DNA from: Streptomyces durbertensis
GTDB lineage: Bacteria > Actinomycetota > Actinomycetes > Streptomycetales > Streptomycetaceae
DNA: 35,041 nt
Assembly: GCF_014156695.1 (NCBI RefSeq)
Contig: NZ_WMLF01000006.1
Span: 1-35,041 of the forward strand
Direction: 5' to 3'
In this document: positions 31,593 to 35,041 of the stretch, piece by piece
Layout: each line of letters starts with the position of its first letter
How positions within the stretch are numbered: the stretch's first letter is position 1
The notes under the pieces: model-generated
Database searches by the model: none
Seen by the model: the letters and a program-made list of their open reading frames with translations, nothing else
Told to the model about the DNA's origin: nothing
Translations under genes and position numbers: made by a program

Positions 31593-32636
31593 TCAGCCGT
31601 CCGACCCCGGCGCGTCGTCCAACGGCAGCCGCGGCTGGATGACCAGCGGATACGGCGGGGGAGTGCCCCCGTACTCCGGGCAGTGCGCCTGGAAGTCGCA
31701 CCAGCCGCACAGCGGACCGCGCCGAGGCCGCCAGTCCCCGGACTCCGTCGCCTCGGTGATCGCCCGCCACAGCGCCAGCAGCTTGCGCTCGACCGCGGCC
31801 AGGTCCGCCTCGTCCGGGTCGTGGGTCAGTACGTCGCCGCTGCCCAGGTAGACCAGCTGGAGCCGCCGGGGCATCCGTCCGCGCAGCCGCCACAGCACCA
31901 GCGCGTAGAACTTCATCTGGAACAGCGCCTCGGCCGCGTACTCGGGGCGGGGCGCCTTGCCCGTCTTGTAGTCGACGACACGCACCTCGCCGGTGGGCGC
32001 CACGTCGACCCGGTCGATGATGCCGCGCAGCCGCAGCCCGGACGCCAGCCGCGTCTCGACAAAGAGCTCCCGCTCGGCGGGCTCCAGCCGGCTCGGGTCC
32101 TCCAGCGTGAACCACCGCTCGACCAGCGCCTCCGCGTCCGCCAGCCACCGCGCCAGCTCCGGACCCGAGACCTCACCGGTCGGTTCACCGCCGGGCCCGC
32201 TCTCCGGTCCCTCCGCCGGCGCGTCCCCGGGCCGCGCGAACAGCTCCGCCAGCTCGGGCCGGCGCGCCAGCAGCCGCTCCCACTCGCCGACCACCAGCGA
32301 CCGCGCCCGGGGCACACTGCGCCGCTCGGCGGGCTCGTCGAACAACCGCTCCAGCACCGCGTGCACCACCGTGCCCCTGGCGGCCGCCGCGCTCGGCTTC
32401 TCCGGCAACCGGTCGATCACCCGGAAGCGGTACAGCAGCGGGCACCGCATGAAGTCCGCCGCCCGGGAGGGCGACAGCGACGTCGGCGCGCCCGGCATCG
32501 CCGGCTCCCGCGCACCGCCGGCCGTGCCGCCCGCCGTGCCGTCCCCGGACGCTCCCGCCCCGTCCCCGGACGCGCCCGTCCCGGTCCCCGGCAGGGCGGG
32601 CGCGGTGGCGTTCGGAAGCTCTGCACTGGTACCCAT
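31593..32636 (-). CDS. RecB-like PD-(D/E)XK nuclease with Fe-S cysteines
   Basis: The 347-residue protein is a stand-alone nuclease of the RecB/Cas4-like PD-(D/E)XK superfamily. The catalytic set is D208 in G-I-I-D-R and D222/K224 in V-V-D-Y-K, with an upstream H92 in R-G-T-V-V-H-A-V-L-E. Four cysteines, C65 (M-R-C-P) plus C310, C313 and C319 (P-L-C-G-W-C and H-C-P), match the AddB/Cas4 iron-sulfur staple. No helicase domain is present. The first 45 residues are Gly/Ala/Thr low complexity. It is not near a CRISPR array, so a repair or DNA-processing role is more likely. The ATG at 32636 has TAGGGT 8 nt upstream and no ribosome site, so it may be leaderless. Confidence 0.85.
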   Translation of the reverse strand: MGTSAELPNATAPALPGTGTGASGDGAGASGDGTAGGTAGGAREPAMPGAPTSLSPSRAADFMRCPLLYRFRVIDRLPEKPSAAAARGTVVHAVLERLFDEPAERRSVPRARSLVVGEWERLLARRPELAELFARPGDAPAEGPESGPGGEPTGEVSGPELARWLADAEALVERWFTLEDPSRLEPAERELFVETRLASGLRLRGIIDRVDVAPTGEVRVVDYKTGKAPRPEYAAEALFQMKFYALVLWRLRGRMPRRLQLVYLGSGDVLTHDPDEADLAAVERKLLALWRAITEATESGDWRPRRGPLCGWCDFQAHCPEYGGTPPPYPLVIQPRLPLDDAPGSDG

Positions 32637-32644
32637 GGAGGACG

Positions 32645-32650
32645 ACCCTA
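32645..32650 (-). promoter_or_regulatory. -10 element of the RecB-like nuclease gene
   Basis: TAGGGT on the minus strand is followed by 8 nt and the ATG at 32636, again without a ribosome site. Confidence 0.5.
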
Positions 32651-32722
32651 AGGCCCGTCACCGACAGTCGGAGACATACCATCGACCTCAGCACCCGGCA
32701 GCCTGCATGATCCTGGGGTGAG

Positions 32723-32741
32723 CACGCCCTGACAGGGCGTG
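32723..32741. promoter_or_regulatory. 19-bp palindrome upstream of the M50 protease gene
   Basis: CACGCCCT (32723-32730), GAC, AGGGCGTG (32734-32741). The arms are exact. It lies 26 nt before the GTG at 32767, where it may be an operator or a leader hairpin. Confidence 0.5.
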
Positions 32742-32766
32742 GTGACGGCAGCGATGAGAGGATCCC

Positions 32767-34011
32767 GTGGCAGACCCGGACAACCGCGCCGAGCCGCAGA
32801 CGTCGGACCGCAAGCCGGGTGAAACCGGCCCCGCGGCAGAGTCGCGGTCACCGCGCAGGCCAGGCGGCGGCATCCTGATGGGCCGCCCCTTCGGCGTGCC
32901 CGTGTACGTGGCGCCGAGCTGGTTCCTGGTCGCCGCCCTGATCACCTGGGTGTTCGGCGGCCAGCTCGACCGGATCCTGCCGGACCTGGGCGCCGCCCGC
33001 TACCTGATCGCGCTGTTCTTCGCGGTGGCCTTCTACGCCTCCGTGCTCGTCCACGAACTCGCCCACACCGTCGCCGCGCTCCGCTTCTCCCTCCCCGTCC
33101 GCCGCATCCAGCTCCAGTTCTTCGGCGGCGTCTCGGAGATCGAGAAGGAGTCCGAGACCCCGGGCCGGGAGTTCGTGCTCGCCTTTGTCGGGCCCCTGCT
33201 CTCCCTGGTCCTGGCGGGCGTCTTCTACCTGGGCATGTTCACCGTCGAGGCGCGCAGCGTGCCCGGCGTGCTGCTCGCCGGACTGATGATCTCCAACCTG
33301 ATCGTCGCCGCCTTCAACCTGCTGCCCGGGCTGCCGCTGGACGGCGGGCGCATGCTGCGCGCCGTGGTCTGGAAGCTCAGCGGCGACCCGATGACCGGCA
33401 CCGTCGCCGCCGCCTGGACCGGCCGCGCGCTGGCCGTCACCGTCCTGATCGGCCTGCCGCTGGCCACCCACGCCACCGGCCTCTCCCGGGGGGAGAGCGT
33501 CGGCAGCCTCAACTCGCTGACCGACGCGCTGCTCGCCGCCATCCTCGCCGCGATCATCTGGACCGGCGCCGGCAACAGCCTGCGCATGGCCCGGCTGCGG
33601 GCCCGGCTGCCCGAGCTGCGGGCCCGCGTCCTCACCCGCCGCGCGGTGCCGGTGACCGCCGACACCCCGCTGTCCGAGGCGCTGCGCCGCGCCAACGAGG
33701 CCGGGGCCAGGGCGCTGGTGGTGGTCGACGGACAGGGCGAGCCGACCGGCGTGGTACGCGAGGCCGGCATCGTCTCGGTGCCCGAGCACCGGCGCCCGTG
33801 GGTCGCGGTCGGCGGCCTCAGCCAGGACCTCACCGAGGGCATGCGGGTCTCCGCCGAACTCGCCGGCGAGGAACTGATCGAGCACCTGCGGGAGGTCCCC
33901 GCCACCGAGTACCTGGTCGTGGAGGAGACGGGAGAGATCTACGGGGTGCTCTCCACCGGCGACGTCGAACGCGCCTTCGTCGCCGCCATGTCCAAGTCCC
34001 GCACCGCCTGA
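32767..34011 (+). CDS. Site-2 protease (M50) with C-terminal CBS domain pair
   Basis: The 414-residue integral membrane metalloprotease cleaves substrates within the membrane. The zinc motif H-E-L-A-H is at 96-100 and the third ligand Asp192 is in L-P-L-D-G-G-R. About five to six hydrophobic segments lie between residues 50 and 275. The C-terminal part (about 290-405) looks like two CBS domains, which sense adenosine nucleotides or energy state in other proteins. The N-terminal 30 residues are charged and disordered. GTG 32767 has a GAGAGGA site upstream. It is divergent from the RecB-like nuclease and is followed by the TrmI gene. The substrate is unknown; anti-sigma factors are typical S2P targets. 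Confidence 0.9.
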   Translation: MADPDNRAEPQTSDRKPGETGPAAESRSPRRPGGGILMGRPFGVPVYVAPSWFLVAALITWVFGGQLDRILPDLGAARYLIALFFAVAFYASVLVHELAHTVAALRFSLPVRRIQLQFFGGVSEIEKESETPGREFVLAFVGPLLSLVLAGVFYLGMFTVEARSVPGVLLAGLMISNLIVAAFNLLPGLPLDGGRMLRAVVWKLSGDPMTGTVAAAWTGRALAVTVLIGLPLATHATGLSRGESVGSLNSLTDALLAAILAAIIWTGAGNSLRMARLRARLPELRARVLTRRAVPVTADTPLSEALRRANEAGARALVVVDGQGEPTGVVREAGIVSVPEHRRPWVAVGGLSQDLTEGMRVSAELAGEELIEHLREVPATEYLVVEETGEIYGVLSTGDVERAFVAAMSKSRTA

Positions 34012-34080
34012 GCCCGGGTCCGTCCCCCGCACCCGGCCCCGCGCACGGCCGCCGTGGTCACCGGCGGTCCCGCGCTGGAC

Positions 34081-34086
34081 TAGGCT
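34081..34086 (+). promoter_or_regulatory. -10 element of the leaderless trmI gene
   Basis: TAGGCT is followed by 7 nt and the ATG at 34094. Same layout as 7050, 12397 and 14844. Confidence 0.65.
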
Positions 34087-34093
34087 GGGGGCC

Positions 34094-35011
34094 ATGTCCG
34101 AACCGACCGGTGCCGCCCGCAGACGCGGCCCCTTCCAGGTCGGGGACCAGGTCCAGCTGACCGATCCCAAGGGACGCCACTACACGTTCACGCTCGAAGA
34201 GGGCAAGAGCTTCCACACCCACAAGGGAGCCTTCCCCCACGACGAGCTGATCGGCGCGCCCGAGGGCAGTGTCGTCCGTACCACCGGGAACGTCGCCTAT
34301 CTGGCGCTGCGGCCCCTGCTCCCCGACTACGTCCTGTCCATGCCGCGCGGCGCGGCCGTCGTCTATCCCAAGGACGCCGGCCAGATCCTCTCGATGGCCG
34401 ACATCTTCCCCGGCGCCCGTGTCGTCGAGGCCGGTGTCGGGTCCGGCTCGCTCAGCATGTTCCTGCTGCGGGCCATCGGCGACCAGGGCATGCTGCACTC
34501 CTACGAGCGCCGCGCCGACTTCGCCGACATCGCCCGGCAGAACGTCGAACGCTACTTCGGCGCCCCGCACCCGGCCTGGCGGCTGACCGTGGGCGACCTC
34601 CAGGACAACCTCAGCGACACCGACGTGGACCGGGTCATCCTGGACATGCTGGCGCCCTGGGAGTGCCTGGAGGCCGTCTCCAAGGCACTGGTGCCCGGCG
34701 GTCTGCTGTGCGCCTACGTCGCCACCACCACACAACTGGCCCGCACGGTCGAGGCGATCCGGGAGAACGGCACGTTCAACGAGCCGGCCGCCTGGGAGAC
34801 GATGGTGCGCAACTGGCACATCGAGGGCCTCGCGGTCCGGCCCGACCACCGCATGATCGGCCACACCGGCTTCCTGCTCACCGCCCGGCGGCTCGCCGAC
34901 GGCGTCGAGCCCCCGATGCGCCGGCGCCGCCCCGCCAAGGGCGCCTACGGCGAGGACTACACCGGCCCCGGCGGCGGCCGGGACGCCGACGGCGGCACCG
35001 GCCGCGCCTGA
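34094..35011 (+). CDS. trmI: tRNA (adenine-58-N1)-methyltransferase
   Basis: The 305-residue SAM-dependent enzyme methylates A58 in the T loop of tRNA. The N-terminal beta domain (about 14-75) with R-G-P-F-Q-V-G-D-Q-V is typical of TrmI. The SAM-binding motif V-V-E-A-G-V-G-S-G-S-L-S is at 110-121 and the catalytic Asp184 is in V-I-L-D-M-L-A-P-W. The C-terminal tail is Arg/Gly-rich and disordered. The length is slightly above the usual 280 residues because of this tail. In actinobacteria trmI lies directly before the proteasome ATPase gene (ARC/Mpa), which would begin just outside the window (family knowledge). The start is leaderless. Confidence 0.92.
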   Translation: MSEPTGAARRRGPFQVGDQVQLTDPKGRHYTFTLEEGKSFHTHKGAFPHDELIGAPEGSVVRTTGNVAYLALRPLLPDYVLSMPRGAAVVYPKDAGQILSMADIFPGARVVEAGVGSGSLSMFLLRAIGDQGMLHSYERRADFADIARQNVERYFGAPHPAWRLTVGDLQDNLSDTDVDRVILDMLAPWECLEAVSKALVPGGLLCAYVATTTQLARTVEAIRENGTFNEPAAWETMVRNWHIEGLAVRPDHRMIGHTGFLLTARRLADGVEPPMRRRRPAKGAYGEDYTGPGGGRDADGGTGRA

Positions 35012-35041
35012 CCGCCCCTCCGAGACCCACCCTCCGAGACC

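Noticed and set aside
31593..32636. The RecB-like nuclease as a CRISPR Cas4
   Set aside because: No repeats or cas genes are present, and stand-alone nucleases of this type are common in actinobacterial chromosomes.
1..35041. Mobile elements or a recently acquired island
   Set aside because: No transposase, integrase, terminal repeats or shift in base composition was seen; the only tRNA gene has no flanking direct repeat of its 3' end that I could find.

Overview
The window is chromosomal DNA of a Streptomyces. Base composition is very GC-rich with GC-ending codons throughout. It carries chaplins, a glycerol operon under a GylR-type regulator, mycothiol ligase mshC, a DUF5703 protein and an F420-dependent oxidoreductase. 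From memory the gene order follows the S. coelicolor core region around SCO1647-SCO1680. I see no insertion sequence, prophage, integrase or CRISPR array; the whole window looks like core chromosome.

Layout. 1-3.8 kb: a hot-dog thioesterase, a secreted I36-type peptidase inhibitor, a GNAT acetyltransferase, an RluA-type pseudouridine synthase, an unrecognised protein and tRNA-Leu(GAG). 3.8-7.8 kb: an M20 peptidase, short chaplin ChpH, a long sortase-anchored chaplin with two chaplin domains (ChpC-like), a DUF5703 protein and an acidic hypothetical protein. 7.8-12.2 kb: a RecD2-like protein whose helicase motifs have decayed, translationally coupled to an aldo/keto reductase, and a divergent LLM/F420 oxidoreductase. 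12.4-16.1 kb: histidine phosphatase, DUF3090, a SCO1664-family kinase-like protein and mshC, a block conserved in actinobacteria. 16.2-22.6 kb: PAC2 protein, then the glycerol catabolic set gylR-glpF-glpK-glpD on the minus strand. 22.7-30.8 kb: metH, a HAD hydrolase and two tandem peptide-type solute-binding lipoproteins without transporter partners. 30.8-35.0 kb: a NarL-type response regulator, a stand-alone RecB-like nuclease with an Fe-S cysteine set, an M50 protease with CBS domains and a TrmI tRNA methyltransferase.

How it works together. Glycerol enters through GlpF, is phosphorylated by GlpK and oxidised by GlpD. A shared 17-bp near-palindrome in front of both gylR and glpF is the likely GylR operator. 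The chaplins coat aerial structures; the long one is predicted to be wall-anchored and displays a His/Gly-rich linker. MshC supplies mycothiol, and its conserved neighbours include an enzyme-like kinase/phosphatase pair of unknown substrate.

The most noteworthy signals are the degenerate RecD2-like protein, the kinase-like/DUF3090/phosphatase block, the twin GylR sites, a recurring leaderless-promoter signature (TANNNT, then 7-8 nt, then ATG), several exact palindromes over promoters, and the metal-binding-like linker of the long chaplin.
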